Source: Cyanobacteria bacterium UBA8803
GTDB taxonomy: Bacteria > Cyanobacteriota > Cyanobacteriia > Cyanobacteriales > Coleofasciculaceae
DNA length: 7,044 nucleotides
NCBI GenBank assembly: GCA_003505715.1
Contig: DNXU01000611.1
Coordinates: forward strand, 1,800-8,843
Reading direction: 5' to 3'
The translations under genes were made by a program, and so were the position numbers. Numbering within the stretch: the first letter of the stretch is position 1; each line of letters starts with the position of its first letter. Shown here piece after piece: positions 1 through 5,231 of the stretch. The notes under the pieces are model-generated. The model saw nothing but the letters and a program-made list of their open reading frames with translations, did no database searches and was not told the origin of the DNA.

Positions 1-23
1 TTACCAATTACCAATTACCCATT
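1..23. repeat. Heptad repeat TTACCAA at pyrF 3' end
   Basis: The window opens with TTACCAATTACCAATTACCC, about two and a half units of the same heptamer found at 1117-1163. The array overlaps the end of pyrF: read on the minus strand, the last codons AAT GGG TAA are themselves part of the repeat. The array may extend beyond the window edge. Short heptameric tandem repeats between genes are common in filamentous cyanobacteria; no function can be read from this copy. Confidence 0.75.
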
Positions 24-731
24 TTCTAACTCTTGGCAAATCCTTTCCCAAGCAGCAACCGGATCAGGTGCTTGAGTAATTGGCCGCCCGATGACTAGAT
101 AATCAGCACCAGCTGCGATCGCATCTGCTGGTGTCATCGTTCGCCTTTGATCTCCTGTAGTTGCCCAACTCGGTCTTACTCCTGGACAAACTAGGAGAAA
201 ATCATTGCCGCAAACTTGCCGCAACTGCGATACCTCTTGAGGAGAGCAGACTGCACCATTTAAACCGACATCTTGTGCTAATAAGGCCATTTCCAAGGCA
301 TATTCTGGCAACTCTAGGGGAATTTTCAAGTCAAAGGCCAAATCCCGTGCCGACAAACTGGTAAGTAGTGTAATTGCAATTAACTTTGGAGGCGGACATC
401 CTGCGGCTTTTGCTCCCTCACCTAATTCTGCCACAGCCTTCTTAAGAGCAGTACGTCCCGCCACCGCATGAATAGTGATTAAATCTACCCCATAGCCAGC
501 AGCCGCCCTCGTTGCCCCTGCGACGGTATTGGGGATATCGTGAAACTTGAGGTCGAGAAATATCCGCTTTTGCTTATTTTTGAGGGTATGCAGTATCTGT
601 GGACCACTACTGACAAATAACTCCAGCCCGACTTTCCAGAAGCTTACTTGGGGCAACTGTTCCACCAAAGCGATCGCTTCCGCTACACTCGGCACATCTA
701 AGGGCACAATAATCCGCTCTGCTAATGACAT
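15..731 (-). CDS. pyrF: Orotidine 5'-phosphate decarboxylase
   Basis: Cytosolic enzyme for the last step of de novo UMP synthesis, decarboxylating orotidine 5'-monophosphate to UMP. The 238-residue length is normal for the short bacterial type. The family's charged network is visible: D12 in PLDVP, K33 in FWKVGLE, and the DxKxxD core D60-x-K62-x-x-D65 in [12 protein letters not shown], with K62 the expected catalytic lysine. The phosphate-binding end is present as PGVRP (183-187) and IGRPI (214-218). The ATG start fits because the conserved first beta strand (RIIVPLDVP) begins six residues in. No Shine-Dalgarno is visible upstream. The stop codon lies inside a heptad repeat. It sits 97 bases downstream of a small ORF on the same strand; co-transcription is possible but unproven. 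Identification is secure. Confidence 0.97.
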   Translation of the reverse strand: MSLAERIIVPLDVPSVAEAIALVEQLPQVSFWKVGLELFVSSGPQILHTLKNKQKRIFLDLKFHDIPNTVAGATRAAAGYGVDLITIHAVAGRTALKKAVAELGEGAKAAGCPPPKLIAITLLTSLSARDLAFDLKIPLELPEYALEMALLAQDVGLNGAVCSPQEVSQLRQVCGNDFLLVCPGVRPSWATTGDQRRTMTPADAIAAGADYLVIGRPITQAPDPVAAWERICQELENG

Positions 732-776
732 AAAATATTATCTACTCAACTCTTCTGTTTCCCCAACCCCTCCCCT

Positions 777-797
777 TCATCCCTCATCCCTCATCCT
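777..797. repeat. Tandem heptad TCATCCC, three units
   Basis: Two exact TCATCCC units and a third ending in T lie between pyrF and the small ORF at 829-921, followed by a run of six A (799-804). Read on the minus strand this is GGATGA in heptad register followed by a purine-rich stretch. It would lie in the 5' leader of pyrF if the two genes are co-transcribed. It resembles low-copy heptamer repeats common in cyanobacterial spacers. No hairpin is formed by it. Confidence 0.65.
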
Positions 798-828
798 TAA
801 AAAACACGAGCTGGGTAGATTTGCAGTT

Positions 829-921
829 TCAAATTATCACAGTGCCATCAGCATGGAAATAGGCTAAAAAAGCCACAGCCATAAATACCCACAATATCAA
901 TAGCGGTAATAATGGTGACAT
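829..921 (-). CDS. Small single-pass membrane peptide, 30 residues
   Basis: I do not recognise this gene. It reads ATG to TGA over 30 codons. The product begins MSPLLPLLIL, is hydrophobic to about residue 22 (WVFMAVAFLAYF), and ends in a short polar then hydrophobic tail (HADGTVII), so one transmembrane helix is predicted. The main support for translation is an AGGAGGTG Shine-Dalgarno (plus-strand CACCTCCT, 927-934), with GGAGG seven bases from the ATG. No other gene in the window has a site this good. The upstream leader carries several inverted repeats. Cyanobacteria make many 30-40 residue one-helix subunits of photosystems, cytochrome b6f and NDH-1, but the sequence matches none that I can recall. 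A type I toxin-like peptide or a leader peptide are alternatives. The gene is inferred from Shine-Dalgarno, ORF and hydrophobicity only. Confidence 0.6.
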   Translation of the reverse strand: MSPLLPLLILWVFMAVAFLAYFHADGTVII

Positions 922-931
922 GTCTACACCT

Positions 932-944
932 CCTGAAAATCAGG
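932..944 (-). promoter_or_regulatory. Small hairpin touching the small-ORF Shine-Dalgarno
   Basis: The plus strand reads CCTGA-AAA-TCAGG. In the minus-strand transcript this becomes a 5-bp stem whose 3' arm (TCAGG) shares its last bases with the AGGAGGTG ribosome-binding site of the 829-921 ORF. It could partly hide the site and modulate initiation. The stem is short, so any effect would be weak; this is inference from sequence complementarity. Confidence 0.35.
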
Positions 945-974
945 GTAATGCCTATGTGTTTGCTCTACTTGCGG

Positions 975-1024
975 CTCGATCCCTAGCAGGGAAGTAGTTA
1001 GCGATCGAGGTCAGGGAGTTCCCT
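975..1024 (-). promoter_or_regulatory. Inverted-repeat cluster in the small-ORF leader
   Basis: Three nested or adjacent inverted repeats occur in 50 bases. CTCGATC (975-981) pairs with GATCGAG (1003-1009). TCCCT-AGC-AGGGA spans 980-992. AGGGA-GT-TCCCT spans 1013-1024. The two small hairpins use the same pentamer pair, so four arms can exchange partners and form alternative folds. On the minus strand a -10-like GATAAT (plus-strand ATTATC, 1032-1037), without a recognisable -35, would start transcription near 1025, placing the cluster at the 5' end of a roughly 100-base leader. It may be an RNA leader element or a protein-binding region. I recognise no named riboswitch. Confidence 0.4.
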
Positions 1025-1083
1025 ATAAATAATTATCTCACCTAAAGCAATATTGTTGACGGGCAAGGAGACATCCAGATAGG

Positions 1084-1163
1084 TGATGGGTGATGGGTAA
1101 TTAGGGAGAAATTGCTGACCAATGACCAATTACCAATTACCAATTACCAATTACCAATTACCA
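1084..1163. repeat. Heptad tandem repeat array (GACCAAT/TACCAAT)
   Basis: Six full heptamers run from 1117 to 1158: two GACCAAT then four TACCAAT, with a partial TACCA to 1163. Just before it, TGATGGG occurs twice (1084-1097) and leads into GGTAATT (1096-1102), which is the reverse complement of AATTACC within the array (for example 1128-1134), so the ends can pair. The same unit abuts pyrF at 1-23. The array lies in the 3' flank of the CapA gene on the minus strand. It belongs to the short tandemly repeated repetitive type known in cyanobacterial spacers, presumed to grow and shrink by replication slippage. Confidence 0.8.
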
Positions 1164-1207
1164 CCTATTACATTAAATTATTACTAGCGAGCTGGAATAG
1201 CAGTTTT

Positions 1208-2362
1208 TTAATTTGCAATGGGAAATTTGGGAGTGATTTGACCCTTATTATTGATAGTTAGTGGAGTATGAGGAAAATCCTTCTGGGTCAACTGGCGCAG
1301 TAACCGAATACTGCGACCTTGGGAATCGGGATAGGGAATGCCTTGCCCATTGAGCATAATTGGGATAATCTGACCTGACACTAAATCTCCCCGGTTATTG
1401 AGTTTCACATCTAAAACCAGAGAATAGGCAAGTTCGCCTTGGGTGGACAGGGTAGGGTAGCCCATGAAATTGCCTAAAGAATAAGCGATTAATTTGCCTT
1501 TATAGATCTCTAAGGCTCTAGGTACATGGGGGCCATGTCCTAAAATAAGATCGGCACCTCGATCGATCATGGTGTGAGAAAACTGCACTAGATTGCCCCG
1601 ATTTTCGCCATAGAAATCTTCAGTGCGGTTCCTGACGTGCATGGCACCCGTTCCCTCAGCACCCGCATGAACCGAAATGACTACAATATTAGCATTTTGG
1701 CTAGCTTCTTGTACTAATGCTGTAGCTTCTGGTAGATTATTCAGGGAATTGTGATAGTTAAACGAGCTAAAGCCAATCCAGGCGATCGATAAATCTTTCA
1801 GGTAAGCATAGAGGATTTTATTTTTCTGACCGAGGGCTTGCAGACCAGAGCTTTCAAGGTTAGTGATGGTATCTCTAAACCCCTGCACTGTGAAATCGTA
1901 GGAATGGTTATTCGCAACGCTTAAAATATCAAACCCAACGTTTTTTAAAAGTGAGGCATAGCTGGGAGGTGTGCGAAACGCAATCATCATGCCTCCGATC
2001 TGCTTCGCTGAGTACGGATAGTTGGTTAATGTACTTTCAAAATTGCCAAATAATAAATCAGCTCCTTGCAGGGTTGGTTTAACGGCTTGAAAAAGACTCT
2101 CCTTTTTTGGATGCAATCGATTCCGAGGATAGTTAGTACCCGGTATAATATCGCCAACGGCTTTAATCCGAATGGTGACATCTGGTGGTGTTGGCTCTAA
2201 GGGAATATTTGATGTAGGTTGGATTATTGGTTCCGGTGGGGGGTCGGGATATTTGTAGACAAAGCCATAGCTCATACCGCCTAAAAAACTCACTGCCCCT
2301 ACCGAGAGCAGTAAAGACCTGCTATCTTGTATCTGAATATTCACCTTTCTTGGCTCACTCAC
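1208..2362 (-). CDS. CapA/PGA_cap-family metallophosphoesterase-like membrane protein
   Basis: The 384-residue product has an N-terminal hydrophobic helix (about 16-35), a proline-rich linker (39-60), then a CapA-type calcineurin-like domain that should lie outside the cytoplasmic membrane. Family motifs are in order: VGD (69-71), GNFES (106-110), NNH with D156 (151-156), HAGAEG (232-237), GHGPHV (275-280) and SLGNF (295-299). These residues form the metal site in the superfamily. CapA of Bacillus acts in poly-gamma-glutamate capsule synthesis or anchoring, but cyanobacterial homologues have no settled substrate, so capA is not assigned. The start is GTG at 2360-2362, since a stop lies three codons upstream in frame and no ATG occurs before M30; GTG at codon 7 is an alternative. 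It lies 60 bases downstream of the M23 peptidase gene on the same strand, suggesting co-transcription and an envelope role. HAGAEG replaces the HWGxE seen in many relatives. Confidence 0.88.
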   Translation of the reverse strand: MSEPRKVNIQIQDSRSLLLSVGAVSFLGGMSYGFVYKYPDPPPEPIIQPTSNIPLEPTPPDVTIRIKAVGDIIPGTNYPRNRLHPKKESLFQAVKPTLQGADLLFGNFESTLTNYPYSAKQIGGMMIAFRTPPSYASLLKNVGFDILSVANNHSYDFTVQGFRDTITNLESSGLQALGQKNKILYAYLKDLSIAWIGFSSFNYHNSLNNLPEATALVQEASQNANIVVISVHAGAEGTGAMHVRNRTEDFYGENRGNLVQFSHTMIDRGADLILGHGPHVPRALEIYKGKLIAYSLGNFMGYPTLSTQGELAYSLVLDVKLNNRGDLVSGQIIPIMLNGQGIPYPDSQGRSIRLLRQLTQKDFPHTPLTINNKGQITPKFPIAN

Positions 2363-2422
2363 ACCGACTTATTCAAGATTAGAATAGGCCAGAACTGTCC
2401 CTAGATTTGCAGCCTTCTTGCA

Positions 2423-3055
2423 CTAGGGTATGGCTGTTAAGTGTAATTCGGGATCTTGGGCAACCCAACCTGCTGGGGAACTGTAGCGAACCTCAAAATG
2501 TAGATGGGATTGACTAATATCAGGACTTCCAGTGTTACCAACCGTTCCCAGAGAAGTTCCTGGCTGAACCTTCTGGCCTGTTCTGACTGCTATGCTGCTC
2601 AAATGAGCATAGCGGGTTTGGCGTCCTCCTTGGTGGTTGATCACCACCAAATTGCCATAAGTTCCTTGTTCCTTGGCGAAAGCGACAGTTCCCCCATCGA
2701 CGGCTAGCACTGTTGTCCCTGCCGCTGCCAGCAAATCAATACCACTGTGAAATGTGGTTTGTCCGTCGGCACCTTGATGCCAACCGTAACGAAGGACGAT
2801 CGGCGCTAATGCAGGCAAGGGATAACCGGGAAATCCCGTATAGTTATCTACAGGGCGACGCTGCCCTACTACCCAAGTCCTCACAGGTTGAGCAGTTCTG
2901 AGAGGGTTAAGCAACCCAGTTTGTTCGAGGTGAGCAACAGCAACCAGATGGTTAGCATGAGTCAACTCATAGTCTAGCGCTGCTTTTGTAGCCCTAGCTG
3001 GAGTAACCAGGCCAACTATGGTGACAAAAATGGGAAACCAGCGAGATAAAGTCAT
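2423..3055 (-). CDS. Secreted M23-family (LytM-type) metallopeptidase
   Basis: Product of 210 residues with a probable signal peptide (hydrophobic 7-19, cleavage likely after about residue 22-25) and a C-terminal LytM/M23 domain (about 85-200). The zinc site is complete: H103 and D107 in HSGIDL, and the HLH motif H184-x-H186, with H151 in YAHLS as the expected catalytic histidine. The family glycine signature GTYGNLVVI occurs at 131-139. Active M23 enzymes cut peptide cross-links in peptidoglycan, so the protein is expected to act in the periplasm or wall during growth or division. All metal ligands are present, so it is probably active rather than an EnvC-like activator. No LysM, SH3 or coiled-coil region is visible. 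The ATG start agrees with the signal peptide; no Shine-Dalgarno is clear. It is divergent from glgA and precedes the CapA-like gene. Confidence 0.93.
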   Translation of the reverse strand: MTLSRWFPIFVTIVGLVTPARATKAALDYELTHANHLVAVAHLEQTGLLNPLRTAQPVRTWVVGQRRPVDNYTGFPGYPLPALAPIVLRYGWHQGADGQTTFHSGIDLLAAAGTTVLAVDGGTVAFAKEQGTYGNLVVINHQGGRQTRYAHLSSIAVRTGQKVQPGTSLGTVGNTGSPDISQSHLHFEVRYSSPAGWVAQDPELHLTAIP

Positions 3056-3124
3056 GAGCTTAGGTCATAGGCAACACATTCCAGGCTAACGTTGCCAATT
3101 GCCACGATCCAATTTATCACCATG

Positions 3125-3144
3125 ATTACTGATCCCATTACTGA
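3125..3144. repeat. Direct repeat ATTACTGA in divergent promoter region
   Basis: Two exact copies of ATTACTGA begin at 3125 and 3137, 12 bases apart, in the 160-base spacer between the divergent M23 peptidase gene and glgA. A spacing near one helical turn is compatible with a direct-repeat regulator site for either gene, but two 8-base copies may arise by chance in AT-rich DNA. No confident -35/-10 pair could be fixed for either gene. Confidence 0.3.
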
Positions 3145-3215
3145 CAAATCTTTATGAGAATTAGCTTCCTTTGGGTAGTATTCTATCTGAGACTTAACAG
3201 CACGCAAAAATCAAC

Positions 3216-4646
3216 ATGAGAATTTTATTCGTTGCCGCAGAAGTAGGCCCCATTGCCAAAGTCGGCGGTATGGGGGATGTGGTGGGGGCATTACCCAAGA
3301 TTTTGAGGCGGATGGGGCATGATGTGCGGATTTTCATGCCCTACTACGGCTTTTTGCCTGACAAGATGGAGGTTCCTAAAGATCCCATTTGGTGGGGTTA
3401 TGCCATGTTCGAGGGGTTCGCGATCTACGAAACCGTTTTACCGGGTACGGATGTACCCTTATACCTCTTCGGGCATCCTGCTTTCAATGTCCGCAATATT
3501 TACTCTGGGGAGGATGAAGACTGGCGGTTCACTTTCTTTGCTAACGGTGCTGCTGAGTTTGCCTGGAACTACTGGAAACCGCAAATTATCCACTGCCATG
3601 ACTGGCACACGGGCATGATTCCGGTGTGGATGCACCAAGACCCGGATATTAGCACGGTCTTCACCATTCATAACCTGGCATATCAAGGGCCGTGGCGCTG
3701 GCGGTTAGAGCAGATGACCTGGTGCCCTTGGTACATGCAAGGTCATAATACGATGGCTGCTGCCGTGCAATATAGTGACCGGGTAACGGTAGTTTCTCCC
3801 ACCTACGCCCAGCAAATTCGCACGGCTGAATACGGTGAAACCCTAGAAGGCTTGCTATCGTTCATCAGTGGTAAAACCGTGGGCATCCTGAACGGGATTG
3901 ATACGGAAAGCTACAATCCAGAGATCGATAAATACATCTCTCATAATTTCACTGCTGATACCATTGAGTTGCGCCGTAAAAATAAAATTGCCTTGCAGGA
4001 AGAAGTTGGTTTACAGGTCAACTCCAGTGCCTTTCTCATGGGTATGGTAACGCGCCTGGTGGAGCAAAAAGGAATTGACCTTTTACTTCAGGTGATCGAT
4101 CGCTTTCTCTCCTATACCGATAGTCAGTTCGTGCTGCTAGGTACTGGCGAACGTTACTATGAAACCCAAATGTGGCAACTTGCCTCTCGCTATCCGGGTC
4201 GGATGTCCAGCCAACTTCTATATAATGATGCCCTAGCTCGACGCATTTATGCTGGTAGCGATGCCTTCCTGATGCCTTCACGCTTTGAACCCTGTGGCAT
4301 CAGCCAAATGCTGGCTATGCGCTACGGTTGCGTACCAATTGTCCGCCGCACTGGTGGCTTGGTGGATACCGTGTTCCACCACGACCCCATGAACCACACT
4401 GGCACAGGTTACTGCTTCGACCGCTACGAACCTTTAGACTTCTATACTTGCATGGTGCGAGCTTGGGAGGGCTTCCACTATAAAGAATACTGGCAGAACG
4501 TGCAGCTGCGCGGCATGGGTCAGAACTTTAGCTGGGAGAAATCAGCAATTGAGTACGTTAAAGTTTATCGAGAGGTTATAGGACTACCGCCAGAGGAAAT
4601 AGAGCCACCCCAGCCAGAGGAAACTCTAACACCAGCAGCCAGCTAA
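3216..4646 (+). CDS. glgA: Glycogen (starch) synthase, GT5 family
   Basis: Transfers glucose from ADP-glucose to the non-reducing end of alpha-1,4-glucan, the chain-elongating step of glycogen storage, in the cytosol. The 476 residues cover a full GT5 enzyme. The N-terminal domain has the ADP-glucose loop KVGGMGD (15-21), HCHDWHTG (126-133) and TIHNLAYQG (150-158). NGID (226-229) precedes the interdomain linker, and the C-terminal GT-B domain has R280 and K285 in TRLVEQKG, the FEPCG motif with E358 (357-361), and RTGGLVDTV (378-386). The last 18 residues are rich in proline and glutamate and look like an unstructured tail. KVGGMGD in place of KTGGL is the form I know from cyanobacterial enzymes of this subtype. 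Cyanobacteria often hold two glycogen synthases, and I do not assign a paralogue number. The ATG fits the conserved MRILFVAAE start; no Shine-Dalgarno is seen. Confidence 0.97.
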   Translation: MRILFVAAEVGPIAKVGGMGDVVGALPKILRRMGHDVRIFMPYYGFLPDKMEVPKDPIWWGYAMFEGFAIYETVLPGTDVPLYLFGHPAFNVRNIYSGEDEDWRFTFFANGAAEFAWNYWKPQIIHCHDWHTGMIPVWMHQDPDISTVFTIHNLAYQGPWRWRLEQMTWCPWYMQGHNTMAAAVQYSDRVTVVSPTYAQQIRTAEYGETLEGLLSFISGKTVGILNGIDTESYNPEIDKYISHNFTADTIELRRKNKIALQEEVGLQVNSSAFLMGMVTRLVEQKGIDLLLQVIDRFLSYTDSQFVLLGTGERYYETQMWQLASRYPGRMSSQLLYNDALARRIYAGSDAFLMPSRFEPCGISQMLAMRYGCVPIVRRTGGLVDTVFHHDPMNHTGTGYCFDRYEPLDFYTCMVRAWEGFHYKEYWQNVQLRGMGQNFSWEKSAIEYVKVYREVIGLPPEEIEPPQPEETLTPAAS

Positions 4647-4659
4647 AACTTAGATTCCA

Positions 4660-4741
4660 TCAGCTATCAGCTATCAGCTATCCAGTATTTTTCTACAACC
4701 ATTGTGAGTAGAGGCAAAAGAAGCTGAGAGCTGACGGCTGA
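4660..4741. repeat. CAGCTAT tandem repeat forming a long imperfect inverted repeat
   Basis: Three CAGCTAT units (4661-4681) begin 14 bases after the glgA stop. A second block (4722-4741) reads AGCTGA-like units in reverse complement. The 20-base arms 4660-4679 and 4722-4741 can pair with 17 Watson-Crick pairs, one G-U and two mismatches, around a 42-base loop. Located in the 3' region of glgA, it could fold in the transcript and protect or end it, but no T-run directly follows the 3' arm. It resembles small interspersed cyanobacterial repeats of the TCAGCTATCAGCT kind. Confidence 0.65.
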
Positions 4742-4762
4742 AGGCTTAGGGCATTTTTCAAT

Positions 4763-4791
4763 TTGACACATAAGAGCTACACCTCTAGAGT
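4763..4791 (+). promoter_or_regulatory. Promoter for the HPt-hybrid kinase unit
   Basis: A perfect -35 TTGACA (4763-4768) is followed after exactly 17 bases by TAGAGT (4786-4791), matching TATAAT at four of six positions. Transcription would begin near 4798, giving a leader of about 36 bases before the TTG start of the HPt gene. The weaker -10 overlaps a palindrome at 4781-4797, which suggests that activity depends on a regulator. Confidence 0.6.
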
Positions 4792-4797
4792 AGAGGT
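4781..4797. promoter_or_regulatory. Palindrome ACCTCT-AGAGT-AGAGGT over the -10 element
   Basis: Six-base perfect arms flank a five-base centre, and the inner CTCTAGAG (4783-4790) is itself an 8-base palindrome. It covers the candidate -10 and reaches the likely start site, the usual position for a repressor operator. The binding protein cannot be told from the sequence; a small 5' hairpin in the mRNA is an alternative. Confidence 0.45.
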
Positions 4798-4833
4798 ATG
4801 CTTACTCTTAAATACAACGTTTAATTAAGTCTC

Positions 4834-5208
4834 TTGTCCCAGCCTGAGTTTTCCTGGGCCGATAGTTCCCAACCAATTCTTGTGAACCTTGACCGCTTAC
4901 AGGAAATAACTCTTGGTCAAGTCGAGTTGCAACGCGAACTGCTAGACTCGTTTATTGAGGTCATGCGAGTTAACCTGGAAACTATCAAGCACGCGATGGA
5001 CGTGAATGATTGCTTGACAGTCTCGCGATGCGCTCATCAGATGAAAGGGGCAGCTGCTAATATTGGAGTTCCTTCAATCAAGGCGATCGCCACTGAACTA
5101 GAACATCAAGCACAACAACAAAACCTTGTCGGTGCTGCCGAGTTGTTAGTTGTTCTAGAGAACCAGCGATCGCAAGTTCAAGCGTTGATCTTGGATCAGC
5201 TCCCCTAA
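4834..5208 (+). CDS. Stand-alone histidine phosphotransfer (HPt) protein
   Basis: Cytosolic phosphorelay carrier of 124 residues that passes a phosphoryl group between receiver domains. The HPt helical bundle spans roughly residues 20-122. The phospho-acceptor is H68 in the motif AHQMKGAAANIGV (67-79), matching the family pattern HxLKGxxxxxG with methionine in place of leucine. The start is TTG at 4834: a TAA stop lies four codons upstream (4822-4824) and no ATG occurs before the conserved region. GTG at 4882 is an alternative that would remove 16 residues. No Shine-Dalgarno is visible. The hybrid kinase gene follows closely on the same strand, so the two are probably one operon and partners, with the kinase's receiver domain as a likely donor or acceptor. 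The gene holds two HIP1 octamers, at 5083 and 5166. Confidence 0.9.
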   Translation: MSQPEFSWADSSQPILVNLDRLQEITLGQVELQRELLDSFIEVMRVNLETIKHAMDVNDCLTVSRCAHQMKGAAANIGVPSIKAIATELEHQAQQQNLVGAAELLVVLENQRSQVQALILDQLP

Positions 5209-5231
5209 GATACCATTCCGTTGTGTTGGCT

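Larger units (their letters stand above)
732..1207. other. Spacer between pyrF and the CapA gene
   Basis: This 476-base stretch lacks any long gene. It holds, in order, the TCATCCC repeats (777-797), the 30-codon small ORF on the minus strand (829-921) with its Shine-Dalgarno and leader inverted repeats (927-1024), a pair of TGATGGG units (1084-1097), and the ACCAATT heptad array (1117-1163). No tRNA, rRNA or strong terminator hairpin is visible on either strand. Confidence 0.7.

Noticed and set aside
547..867. Open frame of 106 codons on the plus strand
   Set aside because: It runs antisense through the 5' part of pyrF and across the spacer repeats and small ORF; its product shows no domain and low-complexity proline/serine stretches from the TCATCCC repeat.
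1055..1083. TTGACG with a downstream GATAGG as a plus-strand promoter
   Set aside because: The -10 match is poor and there is no plus-strand gene downstream before the heptad array and the minus-strand CapA-like gene.
1117..1163. Possible CRISPR array
   Set aside because: Units are seven bases and contiguous, with no spacers and no cas genes nearby.
732..1207. Search for a tRNA or known riboswitch in the long spacer
   Set aside because: No cloverleaf with CCA-type acceptor pairing or recognisable riboswitch core was seen on either strand.
3319..3618. Open frame of 99 codons in another frame inside glgA
   Set aside because: Overlaps the highly conserved N-terminal domain of glgA; its product looks like a frame shadow.
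4036..4281. Open frame of 81 codons antisense to glgA
   Set aside because: It lies wholly opposite conserved GT-B domain codons of glgA and has no recognisable motif or ribosome site.
4660..4741. Possible insertion sequence remnant
   Set aside because: No transposase fragment or target-site duplication is visible; the structure is explained by CAGCTAT tandem units in both orientations.
5223..5231. GTG start for the hybrid kinase
   Set aside because: It adds only three residues before MAKILVVDDD, the standard receiver-domain start, and has no better ribosome site.
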